Source of the DNA: an uncultured Acidimicrobiaceae bacterium
GTDB taxonomy: Bacteria; Actinomycetota; Acidimicrobiia; Acidimicrobiales; Ilumatobacteraceae
Assembly: GCA_903919215.1 (NCBI GenBank)
Contig: CAIXHI010000184.1
Location: 1 to 21,442 of the forward strand
Length of the DNA: 21,442 bases
Reading direction: 5' to 3'
Position numbers and translations under genes: made by a program. The number at the start of each line of letters is the position of its first letter. The first letter of the stretch is position 1. This document shows positions 1 through 7,116 of this stretch, one piece after another. The notes beneath the pieces are model-generated. The model did not search any database. It was not told where the DNA came from and saw nothing but the letters and a program-made list of their open reading frames with translations.

Positions 1-187
1 GGGCGGTGCGTTGGGCAACCTGTTCGACCGCCTGTTCCGCGGCGAGGGCTGGTTGCACGGAGCGGTCGTCGATTTCATCGACTTCCAGTGGTTCCCGATT
101 TTCAACGTCGCCGACATGGGCGTGAACGTCGGTGGCGCATTGTTCTTGTTGTGGTCGCTGTTCTCACCGAAAGAAGCTCGCTCGTGA
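1..187 (+). CDS. lspA: Signal peptidase II (lipoprotein signal peptidase), C-terminal part
   Basis: This is the 3' end of a gene that begins before the window; the reading frame starts at base 2. LspA is an inner-membrane aspartic protease that cleaves the signal peptide of diacylglyceryl-modified prolipoproteins. About 61 residues are visible. They contain the two family signatures with the catalytic aspartates: GGALGNLFDR near the start, and VVDFIDF followed by FNVADMGV. A last hydrophobic stretch (GGALFLLWSLF) fits the final transmembrane helix. The stop (185-187) overlaps the GTG start of rluD, so the two genes are probably translationally coupled. The lspA-rluD order is common in bacteria. 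Two putative lipoproteins elsewhere in the window would be possible substrates. Confidence 0.95.
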   Translation, partial: GGALGNLFDRLFRGEGWLHGAVVDFIDFQWFPIFNVADMGVNVGGALFLLWSLFSPKEARS

Positions 188-1110
188 TCGAAGAACAGAT
201 TCCTGCTGCTCTGGCCGGTGAACGGCTCGACCGCATCGTGTCGCTCGTCACCGAATGCAGTCGCTCCGACGCTGCGGCGCTGATCGCTGTCGGCGGCGTA
301 CAACTCGATGGTGTGGTGCAGACCACCGGCAAGTTGCGCGTCAAGGAGACCCAGATCGTGCTCGTCGACGAGGCGATGCTGCCCGTACCGGAACCGCCGC
401 AGGCCGATGCCTCCGTGGACTTCACCGTTGTCTACGAGGACGAGCAGATCATCGTGGTCGACAAGCCGGCCGGGCTGGTGGTGCACCCCGGCGCGGGGAA
501 TCCCGATCGCACGCTGGTGAATGGTTTGCTCGCCCACTATCCCGAGATCGCCGATGTCGGCGAGACGCACCGCCCGGGAATTGTGCATCGTCTCGACATC
601 GGCACGACTGGGCTGCTGGTCGTGGCCCGAACCGAGCGCGCCTACCACTTCCTCGTGAACGCACTGTCGTCACGCGACGTCGGTCGTGTGTATCGGGCGG
701 TCGTGTGGGGCCACCTCGACAACCCCGTCGGCGTCATCGACGCCCCCATCGGACGCGATCATCGCGACCCGATGCGCATGTCCGTCGTGGTCGATGGCAA
801 GTCGGCGCGCACCCGCTACCGCGTGCTGCAGGGCTATCGCACCCCGGCCGATGTGTCGGTGCTCGAGTGCCGTCTCGAGACCGGCCGGACGCACCAGATC
901 CGTGTCCACCTCAGCGCAATCGGACACCCGGTGGTCGGCGATGGTCAGTACGGGGGCATCCGCGTGGCCGTACCGTGCCCGCGCCCGTTCCTGCACGCCG
1001 CAGGTCTCGAGCTGGTGCACCCGGTGACCGGTGAGACGCTCAGCTTCGAATCAGTACTTCCCACGGATCTTGCTGCGGTCGAGGCGAGTCTCTCCGACCC
1101 CATCGGCTGA
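184..1110 (+). CDS. rluD: RluA/RluD-family 23S rRNA pseudouridine synthase
   Basis: The protein has 308 residues, normal for this family, which converts uridine to pseudouridine in 23S rRNA. An N-terminal S4-like RNA-binding segment (about residues 10-60, AGERLDRIVSLV onward) is followed by the synthase domain. That domain carries VVDKPAGLVVHP (about 91-102), the catalytic HRLDIGTTG (H135-G143, with D138 as the expected catalytic aspartate), the RTHQIRVH motif and GHPVVGDGQYGG. I chose the GTG at 184 because it overlaps the lspA stop as GTGA and gives the usual N-terminus; the longer reading from 88 only covers the lspA coding sequence. The gene converges on the Rrf2 regulator with five bases between the stops. 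RluD is more likely than other RluA paralogues because of the S4 domain and the position next to lspA, but the exact target uridines cannot be read from the sequence. Confidence 0.93.
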   Translation: MIEEQIPAALAGERLDRIVSLVTECSRSDAAALIAVGGVQLDGVVQTTGKLRVKETQIVLVDEAMLPVPEPPQADASVDFTVVYEDEQIIVVDKPAGLVVHPGAGNPDRTLVNGLLAHYPEIADVGETHRPGIVHRLDIGTTGLLVVARTERAYHFLVNALSSRDVGRVYRAVVWGHLDNPVGVIDAPIGRDHRDPMRMSVVVDGKSARTRYRVLQGYRTPADVSVLECRLETGRTHQIRVHLSAIGHPVVGDGQYGGIRVAVPCPRPFLHAAGLELVHPVTGETLSFESVLPTDLAAVEASLSDPIG

Positions 1111-1119
1111 CTGAGTCAG
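1107..1119. other. 13-base palindrome holding both stop codons of a convergent pair
   Basis: CTGACT, a central G, then AGTCAG form a perfect dyad. It contains the TGA of rluD (1108-1110) and, on the other strand, the TGA of the Rrf2 gene (1116-1118). The stem is short and has no T tract, so it is at best a weak terminator. The symmetry follows partly from two facing TGA codons. Confidence 0.35.
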
Positions 1120-1574
1120 ATCACCCAGTCGAACTTGGCATCGGGGTAGGGCGCCTCGCCGCGGGCTGCGTCGGCGACGGCCTGCAATGTGAAGCCATCC
1201 ATGATGCGCCGCATCTGTTCGCCCGATGACTTCCAGATCGAGAGCAGCACACACTGGCCCTCGTGGTCGCAGGCACCGTCTTGGTGGGGTTCGCCGAAGT
1301 CGCCGAGGCTGATCGGGCCATCGACTGCGCTGAGGATCTCGCTGAGACGGATGTCCTCAGGATGGCGGGCGAGGACGTAGCCGCCGCCCACACCGCGCTT
1401 GGAACGCACTAGTCCGGCGCCCTTCAGGGCGAGCAGGATCTGCTCGAGATACGGCTGCGGGATCGCCGTACGCTCGGCGATGTCGCGCACCGACGTGGGG
1501 CCGATGGCCTTGTCGTGCAATGCCAAGGACAACAACGCCCGACACGCATAATCGCCCTTGCTTGAGACACGCAC
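1116..1574 (-). CDS. Rrf2-family transcriptional regulator
   Basis: This 152-residue winged-helix regulator belongs to the Rrf2 family (IscR, NsrR, RsrR, CymR). It opens with VRVSSKGDYACRALLSLA, the standard Rrf2 N-terminus, and has the recognition-helix region SVRDIAERTAIPQPYLEQIL (about residues 28-47). The wing is RSKRGVGGGYVLAR (about 57-70). The effector loop has C102 and C108 with the usual five-residue spacing, but the position of the third cysteine (114) is Trp. Asp8 is present, the residue that helps hold the cluster in Streptomyces NsrR. It may bind an Fe-S cluster through two Cys and Asp8, or may sense by thiol chemistry; neither is proven. I chose the GTG at 1574 because it matches the family N-terminus and lies six bases after a TACGAT -10-like hexamer. 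The long upstream extension of the frame lacks any family similarity. Confidence 0.9.
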   Translation of the reverse strand: MRVSSKGDYACRALLSLALHDKAIGPTSVRDIAERTAIPQPYLEQILLALKGAGLVRSKRGVGGGYVLARHPEDIRLSEILSAVDGPISLGDFGEPHQDGACDHEGQCVLLSIWKSSGEQMRRIMDGFTLQAVADAARGEAPYPDAKFDWVI

Positions 1575-1580
1575 GGCGAC

Positions 1581-1586
1581 ATCGTA
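1581..1586 (-). promoter_or_regulatory. Candidate -10 element of a leaderless Rrf2 transcript
   Basis: On the minus strand the hexamer TACGAT (TAnnnT type) ends six bases before the GTG at 1574. Transcription would then begin at or next to the start codon. No Shine-Dalgarno sequence precedes this GTG. The same hexamer lies seven bases before the fabI start. Confidence 0.5.
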
Positions 1587-1605
1587 GGCCGTTCGTCGCC
1601 GTTGG

Positions 1606-1625
1606 GACGAGCACTTGTCCTCGTC
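1606..1625. promoter_or_regulatory. Candidate operator: 6-base inverted repeat with 8-base spacer
   Basis: GACGAG (1606-1611) and its exact complement CTCGTC (1620-1625) flank eight bases. The dyad lies about 32-51 bases upstream of the inferred Rrf2 transcription start, over the -35 region, and in the 95-base divergent region shared with the phosphodiesterase gene. That is a usual place for autoregulation, but no Rrf2 consensus is recognised. Confidence 0.3.
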
Positions 1626-1669
1626 AGGGCTGGCGCTCACCGGGCTGGAGGTGCTGGACTGACCACCTC

Positions 1670-2779
1670 GTGTCTCCGGCTCCGATCGTCCCGCAGTATT
1701 CAGGCGCCAATGTGCGCGGCATTGTGCCTGCGCTGTTGGCGCCGCGCGGAGCGACCAAACCGGCATGGATCCCAGCGGCAGCGGCGCGGGCGCAGCAAGT
1801 CGTGCTGCTGGTGGTCGACGGTCTCGGTTGGGAACAGCTCGCGGAGCGGGCCGCCATCGCTCCGACACTGTCCAGCCTGGCAGGCGGCCCGATCACGAGC
1901 GTCGCTCCGTCGACGACCGGCACTGCGCTCACCTCCATCACCACTGGTCTCACGCCGGGTGAGCACGGTGTGGTGGGCTACCGAATGGAGATTTCCGGGG
2001 AAGTGCTGAACGTGTTGCGCTGGCACACTGCAGCGGGCGACGCACGCCGTCGCATCGAGCCCACCACCACGCAACCGTTCGAACCGTTCCTTGGTGAACG
2101 AGTGCCCGTGGTCAGCAAGGCCGAACTGGAGTCGTCGGCGTTCACCGCCGCGCACCTTCGTGGCAGCGTCCCCGTCGGCTACCGCACCACCTCGGGTCTG
2201 GCGGTCACCATCGGTGAACAACTGCGTCGCGGCGAGCGGTTCGTGTACGCGTATTACGACGGCATCGACAAAGTGGCCCACGAGCGCGGCTTTGGGCCGT
2301 ACTACGACGCCGAGTTGCGTGCCGTCGATCGCCTCGTGGCCGACGTGCTCGACGAGTTGCCGCCAGGTGCTGCGCTGTTGGTGACGGCCGACCACGGTCA
2401 GGTGGACGTCGGTGAGCGCATCGTGCACCCGCACCAGGACGTGCTGCGGCTGGTGCGGGCCCAAAGCGGAGAAGGTCGCTTCCGTTGGCTGCATGCGAAA
2501 CCTGGCGCCGCTGCCGATCTGCTGGCCGCAGCCACCGAACACCACTCCGACACGGCATGGGTGCACTCTCGTGCCGATCTCATCGAACGCGGTTGGTTCG
2601 GGTCGGTGGTCAGCCCCCCGGTGGCCGCCCGTTACGGCGATGTGGCACTCGTGCCGTATGCGCCGATCAGCTTCCACGACCCTGATGACAGTGGCCCGTT
2701 TCCACTGGTGTGTCGTCACGGGTCGCTCACCTCTGCGGAGATGCTCGTACCGCTGCTAGCGGGTACGGTGCGGGAGTAG
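1670..2779 (+). CDS. Alkaline phosphatase superfamily protein, nucleotide pyrophosphatase/phosphodiesterase type
   Basis: The protein has 369 residues and the full two-zinc catalytic set of the NPP branch. VVDGLG carries a metal-binding D50. APSTTGTALTSITTGLTPGEHG (about 79-100) contains the likely nucleophile T83, by analogy with the PTxT motif of the family. YYDGIDKVAHERG supplies Asp and His, TADHGQ supplies Asp-His, and RHGSL near the C-terminus supplies the last His. I see no signal peptide or membrane segment, so it is probably cytoplasmic. The substrate is unknown; phosphodiester or phosphonate hydrolysis is possible. The GTG start at 1670 gives the family-like N-terminus PIVPQYSGANVRGIVPALL. 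A GGAGG at 1647-1651 is too far upstream to be a normal ribosome site, so the start is moderately certain. It is divergent from the Rrf2 gene and 26 bases upstream of bpa. Confidence 0.85.
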   Translation: MSPAPIVPQYSGANVRGIVPALLAPRGATKPAWIPAAAARAQQVVLLVVDGLGWEQLAERAAIAPTLSSLAGGPITSVAPSTTGTALTSITTGLTPGEHGVVGYRMEISGEVLNVLRWHTAAGDARRRIEPTTTQPFEPFLGERVPVVSKAELESSAFTAAHLRGSVPVGYRTTSGLAVTIGEQLRRGERFVYAYYDGIDKVAHERGFGPYYDAELRAVDRLVADVLDELPPGAALLVTADHGQVDVGERIVHPHQDVLRLVRAQSGEGRFRWLHAKPGAAADLLAAATEHHSDTAWVHSRADLIERGWFGSVVSPPVAARYGDVALVPYAPISFHDPDDSGPFPLVCRHGSLTSAEMLVPLLAGTVRE

Positions 2780-2805
2780 CAGTCAGTTCCCGAAACGGAG
2801 TTCCC

Positions 2806-3309
2806 ATGAGCGACGAGATTCCCCAGATCGAACACGGCGAGGTCGTGGCCCCTGGTCAATTGCCCATGGACGACCAGACGCTGATGGAGACGGTGACGGA
2901 GCCGGCCAAGGTGATGCGCATCGGGTCGATGGTCAAGCAGTTGCTCGAGGAAGTCCGTGGCCAACCGCTCGACGAAGCGAGCCGCGAACGACTCGCCGAG
3001 ATCTACGAGCGTTCGATCGTCGAACTGAGCCTGGCGTTGTCGCCCGACCTGCAGCACGAACTACACATGCTGGCGCTGCCCTTCAAGGAGGATGTGGTGC
3101 CCTCCGAGAGCGAACTGCGTGTCGCCAAGGCGCAGCTCGTCGGCTGGCTCGAGGGTCTATTCCACGGCATCCAAGCCACCCTTTTCGCGCAACAGATTGC
3201 CGCCCGCCAGCAACTTGAGCAGATGCGCCAGCTCCCTCCCGGTGTCGGTGGCATGCCTGGCCAGGGCGGGGGTCCCGAACCCCGCGATCGTCCTGGAACG
3301 TATCTCTGA
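2806..3309 (+). CDS. bpa: Bacterial proteasome activator (Bpa/PafE family, DUF2587)
   Basis: This 167-residue protein closely resembles Mycobacterium tuberculosis Rv3780. The match includes PAKVMRIGSMVKQLLEEVRG (about residues 29-48), PLDEASRERLAEIYERS, LPFKEDVVPSESELRVAKAQ, LVGWLEGLFHGIQATLFAQQ and AARQQLEQMRQLPPGVG. Bpa forms a ring of helical bundles that docks on the 20S proteasome and opens its gate without ATP, delivering unfolded or specific substrates. Docking uses the C-terminal tail, GQYL in mycobacteria; here the last residues are GTYL. The N-terminal 25 residues are acidic and probably disordered. The ATG at 2806 is preceded by an ACGGAG ribosome site (2795-2800). The gene implies a 20S proteasome elsewhere in the genome. 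It is probably cotranscribed with the upstream phosphodiesterase-like gene; the functional link is unclear. Confidence 0.93.
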   Translation: MSDEIPQIEHGEVVAPGQLPMDDQTLMETVTEPAKVMRIGSMVKQLLEEVRGQPLDEASRERLAEIYERSIVELSLALSPDLQHELHMLALPFKEDVVPSESELRVAKAQLVGWLEGLFHGIQATLFAQQIAARQQLEQMRQLPPGVGGMPGQGGGPEPRDRPGTYL

Positions 3310-3338
3310 CGGCTGTTCCGCGCGGCCAGGTTCGCGGC

Positions 3339-3344
3339 TAGCGT
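3339..3344 (+). promoter_or_regulatory. Candidate -10 element for dnaE
   Basis: TAGCGT fits TAnnnT. A weak -35-like TTCCGC (3316-3321) lies 17 bases upstream. The predicted start would be at about 3351, where the palindrome begins. This is a motif match only. Confidence 0.3.
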
Positions 3345-3350
3345 CAATCG

Positions 3351-3368
3351 AATCACAGCACTGTGATT
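3351..3368. promoter_or_regulatory. Perfect 18-base dyad upstream of dnaE (candidate operator)
   Basis: AATCACAG, a two-base CA spacer, then CTGTGATT: the two eight-base arms are exact reverse complements. It lies 40 bases before the dnaE start, in the 99-base gap after bpa, and is AT-richer than its surroundings. The two-base spacer makes a stable RNA hairpin unlikely, so a dimeric protein-binding site is the better reading. It does not fit the actinobacterial LexA box (GAAC-N4-GTTC). Confidence 0.5.
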
Positions 3369-3408
3369 TCAGCACCCTGTTCATCCATCGCCGAAGGAGG
3401 CCGCGCCC

Positions 3409-6400
3409 GTGGGCGACTCGTTCACCCACCTGCACGTCCACACCGAGTTCTCGATGTTGGACGGGGCGGCCAAGCTCGACGAACTCGTCGCCAAGGCGGT
3501 GCAGGACGGTATGCCCGGGCTGGGTATCACCGACCACGGCAACATGTATGGCGTCCTTGAGTTCTTCAAGGAGTGCAAGAAGCAGGGTGTGAAGCCGATC
3601 ATCGGTACCGAGGCCTATCTGGCCTACGACAGCCGTCACGAACGCCCCGCCCGTCGCGGTCGGGTCGACGATTCGGGCGGCGACACCGACGGCGGCAAGA
3701 AGCTCTACTACCACATGACCCTGCTGGCCGAGACCAACCAGGGCTACCAGAACCTGATCCAGTTGGCCAGCCTGGCCTTCCTCGAGGGCTACTACTACAA
3801 GCCGCGCATGGATTGGGAGTTGCTGGAGAAGTACCACCACGGTCTCATCGCCACCACCGGCTGTCTGGGTGGTCACGTGTTGCAGGCGTTGCTGCAGGGT
3901 GACGAGAAGGGCGCCCTGCAGAAGGCCGGCCGGATGCAGGAGATCTTCGGCAAGGACAACCTGTTTGTCGAGGTGCAGGATCATGGTCTGGCCGCGCAGC
4001 GCGACACGAACCCGAAGCTGATCGAGATCGCCAAGAAGATCGGTGCGCCGATCCTCGCCACCAACGACTCGCACTACGTGCACCAGGCCGACCACGAATC
4101 GCACGACGCGCTGCTGTGCGTGCAGACCGGGGCGATGCTGAACGACCCGAAGCGGTTCAAGTTCGAGGGCACCGAGCACTATCTGAAGAGCGCCGCCGAG
4201 ATGCGCTACCTGTTCCGCGATCTTCCCGAGGCGTGCGACAACACGCTCTGGATCGCCGAGCGCGCGGATGTGAACATCGAGTTCGGCAAGCCGTTGCTGC
4301 CGAACTACCCACTGCCCGAAGGCTTCGTCGACGACGGCGGTTACCTCGACGCGCTGACGTGGAAGGGTGCCGCCGACCGTTGGGGCGACACGCTGCCGAA
4401 CAGTGTTGTCGAGCGCCTGGCCTACGAGTTGCAGGTCATCAAGAACATGGGGTTCGCCTCGTACTTCCTGATCGTGTGGGATCTCATCAAGCACGCCAAG
4501 GACTCCGGTATCCGGGTCGGCCCCGGACGTGGTTCGGCGGCCGGTTGCGCAGTGGCCTACTGCCTGCGCATCACCGACCTCGACCCGATCAAATACGACC
4601 TGCTGTTCGAACGGTTCCTCAACCCCAGCCGCGTCTCCATGCCCGATATCGACATGGACTTCGACTCTCGCTACCGCGACGAAATGATCCGCTACGCCGC
4701 GGAGCGCTACGGCCGCGACCACGTGGCGCAGATCATCACCTTCGGCACCATCAAGGCCCGCAACGCAGTGCGCGACGCCGCACGCGTGCTGGGCTATCCG
4801 TACGGTATGGGCGACAAGGTCGCCAAGGCGATGCCGCCGCTGGTGATGGGCCGCGACACCCCGCTGAAGTACTGCCTCGAGGAAAACCCGAAATACGCCG
4901 ACGGGTACAAAGCCGCCGCCGAACTGCGGGCGATGGTCGAGGCCGACCCCGATGTGAAGCGCGTCGTGCAGGTGGCCCGCGGGCTCGAAGGTCTGAAACG
5001 AAGCGACGGTATTCACGCCGCAGCCGTGGTGATCACCAAAGAGCCGCTCACCAACTACCTACCCATCCAGCGCAAGCCGGAATCCGGTGGCAAGCCCGAA
5101 GATGCCCCGATCGTCACTCAGTACGAGATGCATGGCGTCGAAGAACTCGGTCTGTTGAAGATGGACTTCTTGGGGTTGCGCAACCTCGACGTCATCTCCG
5201 ACACGATGGCCATGGTGCGCGCCACCAAAGACCCGACGTTCGACATCGACATGGTCTCGCTGGACGATCTCAAGGTGTTCGAGTTGCTGCAGCGCGGCGA
5301 CACGATGGGCGTGTTCCAGCTGGAATCACCGCCCATGCGTGCGCTGATGCGCTCGCTGGCGCCCACCTCGTTCGACGACGTCGCCGCGCTGGTGGCCCTC
5401 TACCGCCCGGGTCCGATGTCGGTGAACATGCACTACGACTACGCGGATCGCAAGAACGAGCGCAAACCCGTCGAGTACTTCCATGAGGATGCCAAGGAGG
5501 TGCTGGGCGACACCTACGGCCTGATGATCTATCAGGAGAGCGTGATGCGTGTGGCGCAGAAGTTCGCCGGCTACTCGCTCGCCGAAGCGGACAACTTGCG
5601 CAAGGCGATGGGCAAGAAGAGTCGCGAGGTCATGGCCGCCGCCCGGCAAGCATTCGAAGACGGGTGTGAGAACACCGGCTACGGACGGCCACTCGGTAAG
5701 GAACTGTTCGACATCATCGAACCCTTCGCCGACTATGCGTTCAACAAGAGCCACGCCTTCGGCTACGGCCTGGTGGCCTACCAGACCGCCTACCTGAAGG
5801 CGCACTACCCGGTCGAGTACATGGCCTGTTTGCTCACGAGCGTCAAGAGCAACCTCGACAAGGCGGCCGTGTACCTCAGCGACGCGCGGGCGACGGGTGT
5901 GAAGGTGCTCACCCCCGACGTCAACCGCTCGGTGATCGACTTCGCCGCGCTCGGACTGCACGAGATTCCCATCGACGTCGTGTTGCCCACAGGAAGCCCT
6001 GGCGCGATCACGTTCGGCCTGTCGGCGATCCGCAATGTCGGCGAGGGCCTCGTCGAGCAGCTGTTGCGCGAACGCGATGCGAACGGCCCCTACGCGAGCT
6101 TCCACGAGTTTGCCGAACGCGCTCCCGAATCGGTGCTCAACAAGCGCACCGTGGAATCGCTGATCAAGGCCGGGGCGTTCGACTCGATGGGTCACCCGCG
6201 CAAGGGTTTGCTGATGGTGTTCGAGCAGATCATCGACAGCACGGTGGTGCGTCGTCGCGAACGCGACCAGGGTGTGATGAGCCTGTTCGGCGACATGGGC
6301 GACGACACCTCGGACCACGGCTTCGACGAGCGGGTGGTGGTGCCGCCGCACGAGTTCGAGAAGAGTGACCGCCTGCGTTTCGAGAAAGAGATGCTCGGTC

Positions 6401-6978
6401 TGTACATCTCCGACCACCCGTTGCTGGGTGTGGAGGCGGCACTGCGCCGCAAGGTCGAGTGCAGTATCGCCGAGGCGGTCGACAAGGACGATGGTGCGGT
6501 GGTCGTACTCGGCGGTGTGGTCACCAACCTGGCCCGCAAGTTCACCAAGAAGGGCGACCAGATGGCCGTCTTCATCCTGGAAGACCTCGACTCGTCGATC
6601 GAGGCGACGGTGTTTCCTCGGGTGCTGATGGAGCAGGGGCACAAGCTGATCGACGACTCGATCGTCACGGTCAAAGGCCGCATCGACAAGCGCGACGAGT
6701 CGCGGATCGGGTTCATGGTCCAGGACGTGCAGATCCTGGAAGGCCTCGACACCGGCAACTCGGCGCCGCTGCGACTGCGGGTGCCGGCCACCTCGTTGAA
6801 CGAACTGAAGATCCACCAGATCCGCAAGATCCTGCGCGAACACCCGGGGGATTCGCCGGTGTACCTGCACATCGGGAACGGCAAGGTGCTCCGACTGGCC
6901 GACGACTTCTGCGTCGATCTCGACCGGGTCGTCGGCGAACTGCGGATGGCGCTCGGCCACGACGCCGTCGTGCTGTAA
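3409..6978 (+). CDS. dnaE: DNA polymerase III alpha subunit (replicative polymerase)
   Basis: The protein has 1189 residues, normal for DnaE1. It is the catalytic subunit of the replicative polymerase. The N-terminal PHP domain (about 1-280) begins THLHVHTEFSMLDG and keeps all nine expected metal ligands (H9, H11, D18, H43, E68, H102, C152, D220, H222), so a working PHP proofreading exonuclease is likely. The polymerase core has RVGPGRGSAAG and the catalytic aspartates D413 and D415 in PDIDMDFD, with D586 in KMDFLGLRNL as the third. A fingers region, GIHAAAVV and a helix-hairpin-helix region follow. QGVMSLF (954-960) resembles a sliding-clamp-binding motif, and an OB-fold (about 1010-1095) includes VVTNLARKFTKKGDQMAVFILED. 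The GTG start at 3409 is set by an AAGGAGG ribosome site (3394-3400). Confidence 0.98.
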   Translation: MGDSFTHLHVHTEFSMLDGAAKLDELVAKAVQDGMPGLGITDHGNMYGVLEFFKECKKQGVKPIIGTEAYLAYDSRHERPARRGRVDDSGGDTDGGKKLYYHMTLLAETNQGYQNLIQLASLAFLEGYYYKPRMDWELLEKYHHGLIATTGCLGGHVLQALLQGDEKGALQKAGRMQEIFGKDNLFVEVQDHGLAAQRDTNPKLIEIAKKIGAPILATNDSHYVHQADHESHDALLCVQTGAMLNDPKRFKFEGTEHYLKSAAEMRYLFRDLPEACDNTLWIAERADVNIEFGKPLLPNYPLPEGFVDDGGYLDALTWKGAADRWGDTLPNSVVERLAYELQVIKNMGFASYFLIVWDLIKHAKDSGIRVGPGRGSAAGCAVAYCLRITDLDPIKYDLLFERFLNPSRVSMPDIDMDFDSRYRDEMIRYAAERYGRDHVAQIITFGTIKARNAVRDAARVLGYPYGMGDKVAKAMPPLVMGRDTPLKYCLEENPKYADGYKAAAELRAMVEADPDVKRVVQVARGLEGLKRSDGIHAAAVVITKEPLTNYLPIQRKPESGGKPEDAPIVTQYEMHGVEELGLLKMDFLGLRNLDVISDTMAMVRATKDPTFDIDMVSLDDLKVFELLQRGDTMGVFQLESPPMRALMRSLAPTSFDDVAALVALYRPGPMSVNMHYDYADRKNERKPVEYFHEDAKEVLGDTYGLMIYQESVMRVAQKFAGYSLAEADNLRKAMGKKSREVMAAARQAFEDGCENTGYGRPLGKELFDIIEPFADYAFNKSHAFGYGLVAYQTAYLKAHYPVEYMACLLTSVKSNLDKAAVYLSDARATGVKVLTPDVNRSVIDFAALGLHEIPIDVVLPTGSPGAITFGLSAIRNVGEGLVEQLLRERDANGPYASFHEFAERAPESVLNKRTVESLIKAGAFDSMGHPRKGLLMVFEQIIDSTVVRRRERDQGVMSLFGDMGDDTSDHGFDERVVVPPHEFEKSDRLRFEKEMLGLYISDHPLLGVEAALRRKVECSIAEAVDKDDGAVVVLGGVVTNLARKFTKKGDQMAVFILEDLDSSIEATVFPRVLMEQGHKLIDDSIVTVKGRIDKRDESRIGFMVQDVQILEGLDTGNSAPLRLRVPATSLNELKIHQIRKILREHPGDSPVYLHIGNGKVLRLADDFCVDLDRVVGELRMALGHDAVVL

Positions 6979-7068
6979 CCGCTCCGATCCTGAGGCTTGT
7001 ATCTATTCCGTAAGTCCGACGACAGGAAATGTCGGGATTCGGTGGCAGAATAGGGAACTCAGGTCACG

Positions 7069-7086
7069 CCCCGGGTCTGTCCGGGG
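7069..7086. promoter_or_regulatory. GC-rich hairpin between dnaE and the next gene
   Basis: CCCCGG (7069-7074) and CCGGGG (7081-7086) are exact complements around a six-base loop. The hairpin sits just before the ribosome site (AGGAGC, 7102-7107) of the next gene. It could end dnaE transcription weakly or affect the next leader. No T tract follows it. The rest of the 138-base gap holds no motif I can support. Confidence 0.3.
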
Positions 7087-7116
7087 GGTTCGGAATCCCA
7101 CAGGAGCATCAGGGCA

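Noticed and set aside
1520..1669. N-terminal extension of the phosphodiesterase-type protein
   Set aside because: The extension overlaps the 5' end of the Rrf2 gene in antisense and is Arg-rich without family similarity. The GTG at 1670 gives the expected N-terminus.
3351..3368. LexA/SOS box before dnaE
   Set aside because: The dyad AATCACAG/CTGTGATT does not contain the actinobacterial GAAC-N4-GTTC core.
3157..5016. A 619-codon open frame on the minus strand across dnaE
   Set aside because: It mirrors dnaE codons, is full of Val/His/Leu/Gly low-information sequence and has no family motif. Long antisense frames are expected in GC-rich genes.
5326..6960. A 544-codon open frame on the minus strand in the second half of dnaE
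   Set aside because: Same reason: an antisense shadow with no start signal or domain.
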